Shown one piece after another: positions 29,709 to 38,286 of a stretch of DNA of 64,000 nucleotides. Source of the DNA: Microlunatus elymi. Its GTDB lineage: Bacteria > Actinomycetota > Actinomycetes > Propionibacteriales > Propionibacteriaceae. A program made the translations under genes and the position numbers. The DNA lies in contig NZ_CP041692.1 in assembly GCF_007362775.1 (NCBI RefSeq), positions 3,348,001-3,412,000 on the forward strand. The letters run 5' to 3'. The first letter of the stretch is position 1. Each line of letters opens with the position of its first letter. Below the pieces are notes generated by a model. The model did not search any database. It had not been told where the DNA came from and saw nothing but the letters and a program-made list of their open reading frames with translations.

Positions 29709-30569
29709 CGGGAAGAGCAGCGTGGCCATCGGCAGCCCGCTGGCCAGGCTCTTCTTCGAACCGCAGAACACCAGCACCACGCGATCGCCGCGCGGGATCC
29801 GCGCCACCCGTCCGACCACGAAGGTCAACCCCAGCACCACCGCCAGCAGCACCATGCTGAAGAAGATGATCAAGCCCAGCTTGGACGGCGGCACGACATG
29901 CCACAGGCCCTCGACCACGCCCGCGCTGAACGCGGTGTAGACCACCAGCAGTACCGAACCGCGATCGACGATGTTGACCACCGGCTTGTGCCGGCCGAGC
30001 CAGCCGCCGATCCGGCGGTGCAACAACAGCCCGATGCCGAACGGCAGCAACAGTTGCAGCAGGATTCCGACCACCGACCCGGTGGTGATCTTGGCCTGCG
30101 ACCCGAGCAGCAGGGCAGCCAGCAGCGGCGTCACGACGACTCCGAGCACGTTGGAGATCGACGCCGAACTGACGGCGAGGCCGACGTTGCCGCGGGCGAT
30201 CGAGGTGAACGCGATCGACGACTGCACCGTGGACGGCAGGATGCACAGGAACAGCACACCGGCGTAGAGGACCGGCCCGAGCAACGAGTGCAGCGGATAG
30301 GACGCCAGCCCGAGCAGCGGGAAGATGACGAAGGTGAAGCCCAGCACCAGGAGCTGGAAGCGCCACCGGGCGAAGCTGTTCAGCGCGCTCTGCGGCGACA
30401 GCTTCGCCCCGTGCAGGAAGAAGAGCAGGCAGACCGCCGCGGTGGTCAGATGATGGAAGACCGTCGCCGCCGCGCCGCTGGCAGGCAGCAGGCTGGCCAG
30501 GACGATCACCGCGAACAACGACACGATGAACAGGTCGAGCCATCCGGGCAGGCGCAGCTTGCTGGTCAC
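29496..30569 (-). CDS. SBF-like (bile acid:sodium symporter family, YfeH-type) membrane protein
   Basis: 357 residues, about ten helices with an internal two-fold repeat. LHGAKLSPQSALNSFARWR, LPSTVQSSIAFTSIARGNVGLAVSSASISNVLGV and VVLVFCGSKKSLASGLPMATLLFP are typical of the SBF/CPA-like family. The transported anion is unknown. The C-terminal 38 residues after AREAE are hydrophilic, opposite MFS helix 14, and look like read-through into antisense sequence. It diverges from the GT87 gene. Confidence 0.85.
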   Translation of the reverse strand: MTSKLRLPGWLDLFIVSLFAVIVLASLLPASGAAATVFHHLTTAAVCLLFFLHGAKLSPQSALNSFARWRFQLLVLGFTFVIFPLLGLASYPLHSLLGPVLYAGVLFLCILPSTVQSSIAFTSIARGNVGLAVSSASISNVLGVVVTPLLAALLLGSQAKITTGSVVGILLQLLLPFGIGLLLHRRIGGWLGRHKPVVNIVDRGSVLLVVYTAFSAGVVEGLWHVVPPSKLGLIIFFSMVLLAVVLGLTFVVGRVARIPRGDRVVLVFCGSKKSLASGLPMATLLFPSSTVGVIVLPLMIFHLIQLIVCAVLARVWAREAETAAVTQEGADQHGRRQHDERVDHDPEVQTAEHRPPR

Positions 30570-30634
30570 CCGGACATCATGCCGCTGACCTGGATGGTTG
30601 CCGCGGCCCGGCCGCCGATGTCGGCGCCGAATGA

Positions 30635-30640
30635 TAGGTT
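30635..30640 (+). promoter_or_regulatory. Candidate -10 for the GT87 gene
   Basis: TAGGTT within ATGATAGGTT, 34 bases before the GTG at 30674. It supports that start over an upstream TTG at 30650. Confidence 0.4.
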
Positions 30641-30673
30641 CGCGGTTGCTTGATTGCCGACCGGAGAGAGTAC

Positions 30674-31963
30674 GTGTTCAGCCCGACCGCGCCCGTCACC
30701 ACACCTGCCACGACCCGCCATGCCGGCCTGTCCGTGGTCATTCTGTGGTTGGTGACCCGGGCCATTATGGTCCTGCTCGCACTGACCATCGAGAACGTCG
30801 CCACCGGAGACGTCAGTTACTACTGGCGCAAGATCGACGCGCTGGGCCACGTCGGGCTGGCCGAGACGCTGAACGAGTATCCGACGCCGGTGGTCTGGAT
30901 GCTGGCCATCCCGTACGCGATCGGGTTCGGCAGCCAGACCGGTTACCTGATCGCGTTCATCGCGCTGATGATGCTGCTGGACGCCGCGTTCACCTTTGTC
31001 CTGTATCGCGCTGCCGGCAACCGTCGCGATCCGGCGGTGCTCTTCTGGTTGTTCTTCGTCTTCCTGATCGGGCCGCTCAGCTACCTGCGGTTCGACCTGG
31101 TGCCGGCGGTGCTGGCCGGACTATCGCTGTTGGTCGCCCGCCGGCAGCCGTGGCTGACCGGGGCGCTGACCGGGCTCGGGGCCGCGATCAAGTTGTGGCC
31201 GGCCCTGTTGATCTTTCCGTTCGCCGGCTACCGCCGTGGCCGTCGGGCGACCCTGATCGGTTTCGTCGTCGCCGGCTTCGGCCTTGCCCTGATCAGCCTG
31301 ATGACCGGCGGTCCGAAGCGGCTGTTCTCCCCGCTGACCTGGCAGTCCGATCGCGGGCTGCAGATCGAGTCGCTCTGGGCCACCGGGTTGATGTTCCTGC
31401 GGATGATCGATCCCGCCACCTGGGTGGTGGCGATGTCCCGCTACCAGGCCTTCGAGGTGTTCGGCCCCGCCGTCGGCACCTGGCTGGTGATCAGCAACCT
31501 GGCCACCTTCGCCGGTCTGATCGTGATGATCGCGCTCTACGTCAGGATCCTGCGGCTGCCGGAACCGTCCACCGGGGTGACCGGACTGGTGGTGTTGTCC
31601 ACGGTGGCGATCATGATCATCACCAACAAGACTCTGAGCCCGCAGTACCTGCTCTGGCTGGGCGGTCCGTTGGCCGCGGTGTTGATCATGAGGGCTCGCG
31701 ATCTACAGGGCCGCCTCACCGTGTACGCCCGGCTCGGCCTGCAGGTGCTGGCGCTGGCCCTGCTCACGCACCTGGTCTATCCGCTGACCTACTTCGGCTT
31801 GTACGGGGATCGTCACGGTGCGCTGTTCGTCACCTCGACCACCCTGCTGGTGCTGCGCAACCTCGGCCTGCTGGTCTTCACCATCGCCCTGGTCGCGACC
31901 ACCTGGCGGGCGACCAGGCCGTCGTCGCCGGCCCGGCCGTTGTCGGCCAGAAGTCCCAGATGA
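30674..31963 (+). CDS. GT87-type polyprenol-phosphate-dependent mannosyltransferase
   Basis: 429 residues from the GTG at 30674 with a GGAGA ribosome site. About ten helices; the GT-C features include EYPTPVVWMLAIPY in the first loop, LSYLRFDLVPAVLAGLSLL and TLSPQYLLWLGGP, which match GT87/DUF2029 enzymes (PimE-like alpha-mannosyltransferases). They act on the outer face of the membrane with polyprenyl-phosphate sugar donors. The acceptor is unknown. It is 16 bases upstream of the kinase gene. Confidence 0.8.
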   Translation: MFSPTAPVTTPATTRHAGLSVVILWLVTRAIMVLLALTIENVATGDVSYYWRKIDALGHVGLAETLNEYPTPVVWMLAIPYAIGFGSQTGYLIAFIALMMLLDAAFTFVLYRAAGNRRDPAVLFWLFFVFLIGPLSYLRFDLVPAVLAGLSLLVARRQPWLTGALTGLGAAIKLWPALLIFPFAGYRRGRRATLIGFVVAGFGLALISLMTGGPKRLFSPLTWQSDRGLQIESLWATGLMFLRMIDPATWVVAMSRYQAFEVFGPAVGTWLVISNLATFAGLIVMIALYVRILRLPEPSTGVTGLVVLSTVAIMIITNKTLSPQYLLWLGGPLAAVLIMRARDLQGRLTVYARLGLQVLALALLTHLVYPLTYFGLYGDRHGALFVTSTTLLVLRNLGLLVFTIALVATTWRATRPSSPARPLSARSPR

Positions 31964-31979
31964 TCACGAGCGGCCGTCG

Positions 31980-32972
31980 ATGAGACGACTGCTGATCGGC
32001 GCGGACGTCGGCGGCACCTCGACCCGGGTCGCGGTCGCCGACCGGACCGGCGCCGTACTCACCGTGGCCCGGCAACCGGCGGGCAATCCCAACGCGGTCG
32101 GCGTTCAGACCTCGGCGGAGCGGATTCGTGCTGCGATCGGCGATGCCCTTCGACAGGCTCAGGGATTCTCGGCCGAGGCCGGCGTCGACGCGGTCGTGCT
32201 GGGGATTGCCGGATTCGGCACCGCGATCGAGGCCGGTGCCGAATTCCTGGACGCGGCGCTGCCCGACGAGATCGCCGCATCGACGGTGCGGATCGTCTCC
32301 GACCTCGCGGTCGGCTACGCGTCGGCGACGCCGCTGCCGCGCGGTTACGTGGTGATCGCCGGGACCGGGTCCGGAGCCGCCGAGATCGATCGGGGCGAGA
32401 TCCTGGCCCGCCGTGGCAGCTGGGGCTGGCTGCTCGGCGACGAGGGCGGCGGGTTCTGGCTCGGCCGGGAGGCGGTCCGCAGCGCGCTGGCCGAGGTCGA
32501 ACGCCGGCAGCCGTACGGAGCGCTGACCCGGGCCGTACTGGACGAGTTGAAGATCCCGTCCGCCGACCCTGCCGATGCGTTGGCAGGTCTGGTCCGGGTC
32601 CCCTACCTGAGCCGACCGGTCGAGCTGGCCGAGCTGGCCCCGATCGTCACCGGACTGGTCGACAGCGATCCCGCCGCGACGGCCATCTGCGCCGGAGCTG
32701 TGGAACACCTGACCCGGCTGCTGCTGGAGCTGCAGCCACGGCCGGGCCGACCGATCGTCGCCGCCGGTTCGGTGCTGCAGACGCCGGGTCCGATCAGTGC
32801 CGGCTTCGCCGTCCGGCTGCACAACGAACTGGCCGGCCCGGTGCTGGAGGCACGGTCCGGACTGGTCGGAGCGCTCTGGCTGGCGGCCTGCGACAGCGCC
32901 GCCCGGACCGGGTCCGAACCGCCGGATCCCGGGCTGCACGCACGGTTCGTGGGCACCCTGATCGAGCGCTGA
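31980..32972 (+). CDS. BadF/BadG/BcrA/BcrD-type sugar kinase (N-acetylglucosamine kinase-like)
   Basis: 330 residues, ASKHA fold. The phosphate-1 loop is IGADVGGTSTRVAVAD, phosphate 2 is VVIAGTGSGAAEI, and LARRGSWGWLLGDEGGGFWLGREAV is the signature of the NAGK branch. It probably phosphorylates GlcNAc or a related sugar. Codons at 32146-32164 are supplied by a dispersed 19-base repeat, giving DALRQAQGFS in a surface helix. It is co-directional with the GT87 gene. Confidence 0.83.
   Translation: MRRLLIGADVGGTSTRVAVADRTGAVLTVARQPAGNPNAVGVQTSAERIRAAIGDALRQAQGFSAEAGVDAVVLGIAGFGTAIEAGAEFLDAALPDEIAASTVRIVSDLAVGYASATPLPRGYVVIAGTGSGAAEIDRGEILARRGSWGWLLGDEGGGFWLGREAVRSALAEVERRQPYGALTRAVLDELKIPSADPADALAGLVRVPYLSRPVELAELAPIVTGLVDSDPAATAICAGAVEHLTRLLLELQPRPGRPIVAAGSVLQTPGPISAGFAVRLHNELAGPVLEARSGLVGALWLAACDSAARTGSEPPDPGLHARFVGTLIER
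32146..32164. repeat. Dispersed repeat core, copy 3, inside a coding region
   Basis: CCCTTCGACAGGCTCAGGG, identical over 19 bases to the core of copy 2 at 20645-20663. The reading frame of the kinase passes through it without a stop. Confidence 0.85.
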
Positions 32973-33039
32973 CGGGCCCGCCGCGCAGCCTGGGCGCGGG
33001 CACGCCGTACCAGTTCGCTCCGTGGTCTTGAGACTTCGG

Positions 33040-33045
33040 TAGCCT
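33040..33045 (+). promoter_or_regulatory. Candidate -10 for kgd
   Basis: TAGCCT in the 158-base gap before kgd, about 86 bases upstream of its GTG. No convincing -35 is seen. Confidence 0.35.
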
Positions 33046-33130
33046 AGGGGGCTGTCCGGGGAAACCCGGGTAAGCCTGTATCGGTGCATGCAGGCACAGG
33101 CAGAGAGCGAACAACCGGAAGAAGGCGACC

Positions 33131-36100
33131 GTGGCCACCGCGCCCGACCCACACTCCACCAGCAACTCAGCAGAAGACTTCGGCGCCAACGACTGGCTGA
33201 TCGAGCAGATGTACGAGCAGTACGTCGCCGATCCGAAATCGGTCGACGCGACCTGGGCCCGTTACTTCAGCACCAACGGGGCTCCGGGATCAGCACCGGC
33301 CGCCACCGGCACCGTCGCCGCCAAGTCCGCCTCGCCCACCACCCAGCAACCGCCGAGTGCTCCTGCCAACGGCGCGGCCCCGGCCCGGTCCGCCGCCTCC
33401 CCAGCCCAGACGTCACCGGCCAAGGCCGCCCCGACCCAGACCGCCCCGACCCAGACCGCCCCGACCCAGACCGCCCCGACCCAGACCGCCCCGACCCAGA
33501 CCGCTCAGGCCCAGACCGCCCCGACGAAGCCGGCCGAGCAGAGCGCGCCGGCGCGACCGACGTCGAAGGTCGAGTCCAAGACCAACCAGAGCCAGCCGGC
33601 CAAGCCGGCCACCGGGGCCGGTCTGCCCGCCGATCCGCCGAATCCCTCCGAGCGGCCCGCCGCCGGAAGTGATGAGCCGCTGCGGGTCGTGATGCGCGGC
33701 GCCCCGATGCGAACCGCGAAGAACATGGACGCATCGCTGACCGTGCCCACCGCGACCAGTGTGCGCTCGCTGCCGGTCAAGCTGCTGATCGATCAGCGGA
33801 TCGTGATCAACAACCACCTGCGCCGCGCCCGCGGCGGCAAGGTGTCCTTCACCCACATCATCGGCTACGCGATTGTTCAAGCCTTAAAGGCGATTCCGGA
33901 CATGAACGTCGCCTACGAGGTGGTCGACGGCAAGCCGAATCTGGTCAAGCCGGCGCACATCAATCTCGGTCTGGCCATCGACCTGCCCAAGCCCGACGGC
34001 ACCCGCCAGCTGGTGGTGCCGAGCATCAAGGGTGCGGAGGATCTCGACTTCGCCCAGTTCTGGGCCGCGTACGAGCAGATCGTCAAGAAGGCGCGTGGCA
34101 ACAAGCTGACCGTCGACGACTTCGCCGGCACCACCATCTCGTTGACCAACCCGGGCACCATCGGCACCAACCATTCGGTCCCCCGGCTGATGAACGGTCA
34201 GGGCGCGATCATCGGCGTCGGATCGATGGACTACCCGGCCGAGTTCCAGGGCTCGAACCCGGAGCGGCTGAACACCCTCGGCGTCTCCAAGATCATGACG
34301 CTCACCTCGACCTACGACCACCGGGTCATCCAGGGTGCGCTGTCGGGTGAGTTCCTGGCCAAGCTGCATGCGCTGCTGCTCGGCGAGGACGGCTTCTACG
34401 ACCACATCTTCACCTCGCTGCGGATCCCGACCGCGCCGATCTACTGGGCGACCGACCGCAGCACCATGCACGAGGACCAGGTTTCCAAGAATGCAAGGGT
34501 TTTCGAGCTGATCAACGCCTATCGGGTGCGCGGTCACCTGATGGCCGACATCGACCCGATCGAGTACCACCTGCGCAATCATCCTGATCTTGATGTGCAG
34601 ACCCACGAGCTCACCTTGTGGGACCTTGATCGCGAGTTCGCCACCGGCGACTTCGCCGACGGCTCCGGCCGGATGACCCTGCGCAAGATCCTCGGCATCC
34701 TGCGGGACTCGTACTGCCGGACCGTCGGCATCGAGTACATGCACATCCAGGATCGCGCCCAGCGTCGCTGGATCCAGGCTCACGTCGAGCGGCCGCACGA
34801 GTCGATGCCGCGCGACGAGCAGCTGCGGATCATGGACAAGCTCAACGAGGCCGAGATCTTCGAGACCTTCCTGCAGACCAAGTACGTCGGTCAGAAGCGG
34901 TTCAGTCTCGAGGGCGGCGAGTCCGCGATCGCCTTGCTGGACGAGATCTGCGAGCAGGCCGCCGATGATCAACTGGACGAGGTCACCATCGGGATGGCCC
35001 ACCGTGGCCGGCTGAACGCCTTGGCCAACATCGTCGGCAAGTCGTACACCCAGATCTTCCGCGAGTTCGAGGGCAACATCGATCCGCGGACCGTGCAGGG
35101 CTCCGGCGACGTCAAGTACCACCTGGGCGCGGAGGGCAAGTTCACTTCGCTGGCCGGGAACACGATCAAGACCTCGATGGCGGCCAATCCGAGTCACCTG
35201 GAGGCCGTTGATCCTGTGCTGGAAGGGATTGCGCGGGCCAAGCAGGACATTCTTGATCAAGGTACGGAGTATCCGGTGCTGCCGGTGCTGGTGCACGGTG
35301 ACGCCGCGTTCGCGGGCCAGGGCGTGGTGGCCGAGACGCTGGGACTGTCGCAGCTGCGCGGCTATCGCACCGGCGGCACCATCCACGTCGTGGTCAACAA
35401 CCAGGTCGGATTCACCACCACCCCGGCCGAAGGTCGTTCCTCCACCTACGCCACCGACGTTGCCCGGATGGTGCAGGCACCGATCTTCCACGTGAACGGC
35501 GACGATCCCGAGGCCTGCATCCAGGTCGCCCGGTTGGCCTACGACTACCGCCGCGAGTTCAACAAGGACGTGGTGATCGACTTGGTCTGCTACCGCAGCC
35601 GCGGTCACAACGAGGGCGACGATCCGAGCATCACCCAGCCGCTGATGTACGACCTGATCAGCAAGAAGCGCAGCGTCCGCAAGATCTACACCGAGGCGCT
35701 GATCGGTCGTGGCGACATCACCATCGAGGACGCCGAAGAGGTGCTGAAGAAGTTCCAGTCCCGGCTGGAGAGTGTCTTCGAGGAGGTCCGGCAGGCGGCC
35801 ACCGCGCCGGTCGACGACGAATACCGTCGCCATCCGAAGTATCCGGAGAAGACCGGTGCCAAGCACGGCACCGCGATCAGCCCCGAGGTGATGCAGCGGA
35901 TCGCCGACGCGCACCTGAACGTGCCGGAGGGATTCACCGTGCACCCGAAGGTGCTGCCGCAGTTGCAGCGGCGGGCGAAGTCGATCGCCGAGGGCGGCAT
36001 CGACTGGGGCACGGGCGAGTTGCTGGCGCTCGGTTCGGTGATGATCGAGGGTCGGCCGGTCCGGCTGACCGGTCAGGACACCCGGCGCGGCACGTTCTCA

Positions 36101-37036
36101 TCCCGGTTCGCCGCGTTGGTGGATCGCAAGAACGCCGACGTCTGGATTCCCTTGCAGCACTTGGATCCGCAGCAGGGGCGCTTCCACGTGTTCAACTCGC
36201 CGTTGAGCGAGTACGCCGCGATGGGCTTCGAGTACGGCTACTCGGTGGCTCGGCCGGAGGCGCTGGTGCTGTGGGAGGCGCAGTACGGCGACTTCTCCAA
36301 CGGCGCGCAGACGATCATCGACGAGTTCATCACCGCCGGCTACTCCAAGTGGGGCCAGAAGTCCGGCGTGGTGCTGCTGCTGCCGCACGGCTACGAGGGC
36401 CAGGGATCGGACCACAGCTCGGCGCGGATCGAACGCTGGCTGCAACTTGCGGCCGACAACGCCTTCACCGTGGCGCAGCCGTCGACCTCGGCGAGTTACT
36501 TCCACCTGCTCCGCAATCACGCGCTCAGTTCCAACCACAAACCGCTGATCGTGCTGACACCGAAGCGGATGCTGCGGATGAAGGCGGCGGCTTCGCAGCC
36601 GACCGACTTCACCGAGGGCAGCTGGGAGTCGGTGCTGGGTGACGATTCGATCAGCGATCCGAGCAAGGTCCGCCGGATGATCCTGACCAGCGGGATGGCC
36701 CGCTGGGAGCTGATGGCCGAACGGGACAAGCAGGGCAAGTCGGAGGAGATCGCGGTGGTGGCGCTGGAGCGCTACTACCCGCTGCCGGCCGACCAGATCG
36801 CTGCCGAGCTGGCGAAGTATCCGAATCTGGAGCAGTTCTACTGGGTGCAGTACGAGCCGAAGAATCAGGGTGCGTGGCCGTTCCTGGCGCTCAACCTGCC
36901 GGAGGCGTTCGCCGAGCTCGGTGTGAATCAGCAGCTCACTCCGGTCACCCGGCCCGCCTCCTCGGCGCCGGCCACCGGCTCCCACAAGGTGCACGAGGCC
37001 GAGCAGAAGCAGTTGTTCGCCACCGCCCTGGGCTGA
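33131..37036 (+). CDS. kgd: Multifunctional 2-oxoglutarate decarboxylase/dehydrogenase E1 with fused succinyltransferase domain
   Basis: 1301 residues, the actinobacterial Kgd/OdhA fusion. The N-terminal E1-type peptide NDWLIEQMYEQYVADP is followed by an Ala/Pro-rich linker with six PTQTA-type repeats (about residues 100-130). An E2-like succinyltransferase domain comes next (PRLMNGQGAIIGVGSMDYPAEF, TSTYDHRVIQGALSGEFL), then the thiamine-diphosphate E1 domain (MAHRGRLNAL, GDAAFAGQGVVAETLGLSQL, VNNQVGFTT). No lipoyl domain is present, as expected for the family. It runs the 2-oxoglutarate step of the TCA cycle and is controlled by GarA/OdhI-type proteins elsewhere. Confidence 0.96.
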   Translation: MATAPDPHSTSNSAEDFGANDWLIEQMYEQYVADPKSVDATWARYFSTNGAPGSAPAATGTVAAKSASPTTQQPPSAPANGAAPARSAASPAQTSPAKAAPTQTAPTQTAPTQTAPTQTAPTQTAQAQTAPTKPAEQSAPARPTSKVESKTNQSQPAKPATGAGLPADPPNPSERPAAGSDEPLRVVMRGAPMRTAKNMDASLTVPTATSVRSLPVKLLIDQRIVINNHLRRARGGKVSFTHIIGYAIVQALKAIPDMNVAYEVVDGKPNLVKPAHINLGLAIDLPKPDGTRQLVVPSIKGAEDLDFAQFWAAYEQIVKKARGNKLTVDDFAGTTISLTNPGTIGTNHSVPRLMNGQGAIIGVGSMDYPAEFQGSNPERLNTLGVSKIMTLTSTYDHRVIQGALSGEFLAKLHALLLGEDGFYDHIFTSLRIPTAPIYWATDRSTMHEDQVSKNARVFELINAYRVRGHLMADIDPIEYHLRNHPDLDVQTHELTLWDLDREFATGDFADGSGRMTLRKILGILRDSYCRTVGIEYMHIQDRAQRRWIQAHVERPHESMPRDEQLRIMDKLNEAEIFETFLQTKYVGQKRFSLEGGESAIALLDEICEQAADDQLDEVTIGMAHRGRLNALANIVGKSYTQIFREFEGNIDPRTVQGSGDVKYHLGAEGKFTSLAGNTIKTSMAANPSHLEAVDPVLEGIARAKQDILDQGTEYPVLPVLVHGDAAFAGQGVVAETLGLSQLRGYRTGGTIHVVVNNQVGFTTTPAEGRSSTYATDVARMVQAPIFHVNGDDPEACIQVARLAYDYRREFNKDVVIDLVCYRSRGHNEGDDPSITQPLMYDLISKKRSVRKIYTEALIGRGDITIEDAEEVLKKFQSRLESVFEEVRQAATAPVDDEYRRHPKYPEKTGAKHGTAISPEVMQRIADAHLNVPEGFTVHPKVLPQLQRRAKSIAEGGIDWGTGELLALGSVMIEGRPVRLTGQDTRRGTFSSRFAALVDRKNADVWIPLQHLDPQQGRFHVFNSPLSEYAAMGFEYGYSVARPEALVLWEAQYGDFSNGAQTIIDEFITAGYSKWGQKSGVVLLLPHGYEGQGSDHSSARIERWLQLAADNAFTVAQPSTSASYFHLLRNHALSSNHKPLIVLTPKRMLRMKAAASQPTDFTEGSWESVLGDDSISDPSKVRRMILTSGMARWELMAERDKQGKSEEIAVVALERYYPLPADQIAAELAKYPNLEQFYWVQYEPKNQGAWPFLALNLPEAFAELGVNQQLTPVTRPASSAPATGSHKVHEAEQKQLFATALG
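33431..33520 (+). repeat. Six 15-bp tandem repeats in the kgd linker
   Basis: The unit CCGACCCAGACCGCC occurs four times exactly from 33431, then twice with small changes. It encodes PTQTA repeats in the flexible linker. In-frame copy-number change is the likely mutation mode. Confidence 0.9.
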
Positions 37037-37045
37037 CGTTCGATC

Positions 37046-37225
37046 ATGTACTTCACCGATCGCGGCATCGAGGAGCTCGAGTCGCGCCGAGGCGAGGAGG
37101 ACGTCAGCCTGGCCTGGGTGGCGGAGCAACTTCGTACCTTCGTGGATCTCAACCCCGAGTTCGAGACCCCGATCGAACGCTTCGCCACCTGGCTGGCCCG
37201 CGCCGACGACGACTTCGAGGACTGA
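37046..37225 (+). CDS. DUF6104 family small protein
   Basis: 59 residues starting MYFTDRGIEELESRRGEEDV, with AEQLRTFVDLNPEFETPIERFATWLAR. This acidic small protein is found directly after kgd in many actinobacteria as DUF6104 (from memory of the family). It starts 9 bases after the kgd stop codon, so it is probably co-transcribed. The function is unknown; a link to the 2-oxoglutarate dehydrogenase complex is only suggested by position. Confidence 0.8.
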   Translation: MYFTDRGIEELESRRGEEDVSLAWVAEQLRTFVDLNPEFETPIERFATWLARADDDFED

Positions 37226-37292
37226 AGGCGATCACGAGACAATTCCGTTGCCTGCCTGACCTGTCGCGGTCTAGTGTCCTCTTCGCCCCGGA

Positions 37293-37329
37293 TCAGTGTT
37301 GAGGCCGGACGTGTCCGGCAACATCACAC
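37293..37329 (+). other. Strong hairpin just 5' of the tRNA-like element
   Basis: GCCGGAC (37304-37310) pairs with GTCCGGC (37313-37319), extended by GTGTT/AACA-type pairing outside a small bulge. There is no following T-tract, so it is a poor intrinsic terminator. It may be part of the same RNA as the tRNA-like domain. Confidence 0.45.
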
Positions 37330-37332
37330 GCG

Positions 37333-37401
37333 TCGTACCCGGGGAACCGTGAATGGTAAAGCGCACTCTTTATGCGTCGAGGTTCGACTCCTCTCCTACG
37401 A
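37333..37401 (+). ncRNA. tRNA-like RNA element (Y-RNA-like candidate) upstream of slipin
   Basis: The segment has tRNA geometry but is not a normal tRNA. A five-base TCGTA/TACGA acceptor-like stem closes it. The anticodon-like arm GCGCA/TGCGT (one G-T pair) has a seven-base CTCTTTA loop with a CTT anticodon position. A T-arm GAGG/CCTC with loop TTCGACT follows with almost no variable loop. The D region has a conserved-looking AATGGTA but no proper D-stem, and no CCA follows. Bacterial YrlA Y RNAs are tRNA mimics of this style. Alternatives are a decayed tRNA-Lys or an integration scar. Confidence 0.5.
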
Positions 37402-37585
37402 AGGTCGGGGTCGGGCGGCGACATCGGACGAACCGATGCCTTGTGGCGACGCCGGTCAGCACGACGGCGTCGGCCCCGCATCGACTCGTCGTCGCCGTCC
37501 GGCCCTGCCACAGGTCGGGGCTGTGTCAGTAGGACCTGCCACGCGGGACGATCGCGACGCATCGACAACGAAGGGAGGCCGTGGG
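37402..37585 (+). promoter_or_regulatory. Hairpin-rich leader between the tRNA-like element and slipin
   Basis: No gene. It holds CATCGG/CCGATG (around 37422-37438) and an eight-base CGACGCCG/CGGCGTCG hairpin (around 37447-37472). These may be the 3' part of the same RNA, or the slipin 5' untranslated region. A GGAGG ribosome site precedes the ATG at 37586. Confidence 0.35.
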
Positions 37586-38278
37586 ATGAAGCAGAACCTG
37601 TTCTCGATCACCGTCAACGCACATGAGCGTGCCCTGGAGTTCACCGACGGCCGACTGTCGCGGGTGCTGGAGCCGGGACGATATCGGCGGGTGCGGCGAG
37701 CCGAGTTCCGGGTGATCGACATCCGCGATCAGCTGATGATCATCAGCCCGCAGGACGTTCCGGCTGCCGACGGTGTGCAGGTCAAGGTGTCCGCGACGCT
37801 GCGTTGGCACGTCGACGATCCGGTTGCCTTCGATCAGGTTGCCGCCGATCCGGCTCAGCTGGTGTACGCGGCCGTGCAGGTCGCCATCCGGGAATCCGTC
37901 GCGGCAATCGCCTCGACCGACCTGGCCGGTGTCGCTCGGCGAGATCTCGGATCGGCGCTGACCGAGACCGCGACGGCGGCCGGGCGTGAACTGGGCATCG
38001 GCATTCGTACCGTCCAGGTCAAGGACGTGCTGCTGCCGGGCGAGATCCGGTCTGCCGTGTTGGAGGCCTTGGTCGCGCAGCGGCAGGGCGTGGCAAAGCT
38101 GGAGGCTGCGCGGGCCGAGACCGCCGCGCTGCGGTCGATGGCGAACGCGGCCAAGCTGCTCGATGATCACCCGGCGCTGGCGCAACTGCGACTGCTGCAG
38201 TCGGCCCCGTATGGGACCAAGATCGTCATGCAGTTGCCCGGTGGCGACCGGGTGACTGACGTTGCGGTCAACGACTAG
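37586..38278 (+). CDS. Slipin family SPFH/band 7 protein (soluble form)
   Basis: 230 residues, no membrane helix. The start ITVNAHERALEFTDGRLSRVLEPGRYRR, the SPFH core (IISPQDVPAADGVQVKVSATLRWHVDDP) and the coiled end (LLPGEIRSAVLEALVAQRQGVAKLEAARAETAALRSMANAAKLLDDHPALAQLRLLQ) match the short slipins found beside rtcB, Ro60 or Y-RNA genes in other bacteria. Proteins of this family oligomerise as scaffolds. None of those partner genes is in this window. The ATG at 37586 has a GGAGG site. Confidence 0.85.
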   Translation: MKQNLFSITVNAHERALEFTDGRLSRVLEPGRYRRVRRAEFRVIDIRDQLMIISPQDVPAADGVQVKVSATLRWHVDDPVAFDQVAADPAQLVYAAVQVAIRESVAAIASTDLAGVARRDLGSALTETATAAGRELGIGIRTVQVKDVLLPGEIRSAVLEALVAQRQGVAKLEAARAETAALRSMANAAKLLDDHPALAQLRLLQSAPYGTKIVMQLPGGDRVTDVAVND

Positions 38279-38286
38279 ACGGTTGA

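Noticed and set aside
33884-35944. 686-codon minus-strand frame opposite kgd
   Set aside because: Shadow of the certain kgd gene.
37304-37319. Hairpin as intrinsic terminator of kgd and the DUF6104 gene
   Set aside because: Strong stem but no T-tract after it; more likely part of the RNA element downstream.
37333-37401. A functional tRNA-Lys(CUU)
   Set aside because: D-stem cannot form, two acceptor pairs are mismatched, the variable loop is missing and no CCA follows; treated as a tRNA-like RNA instead.
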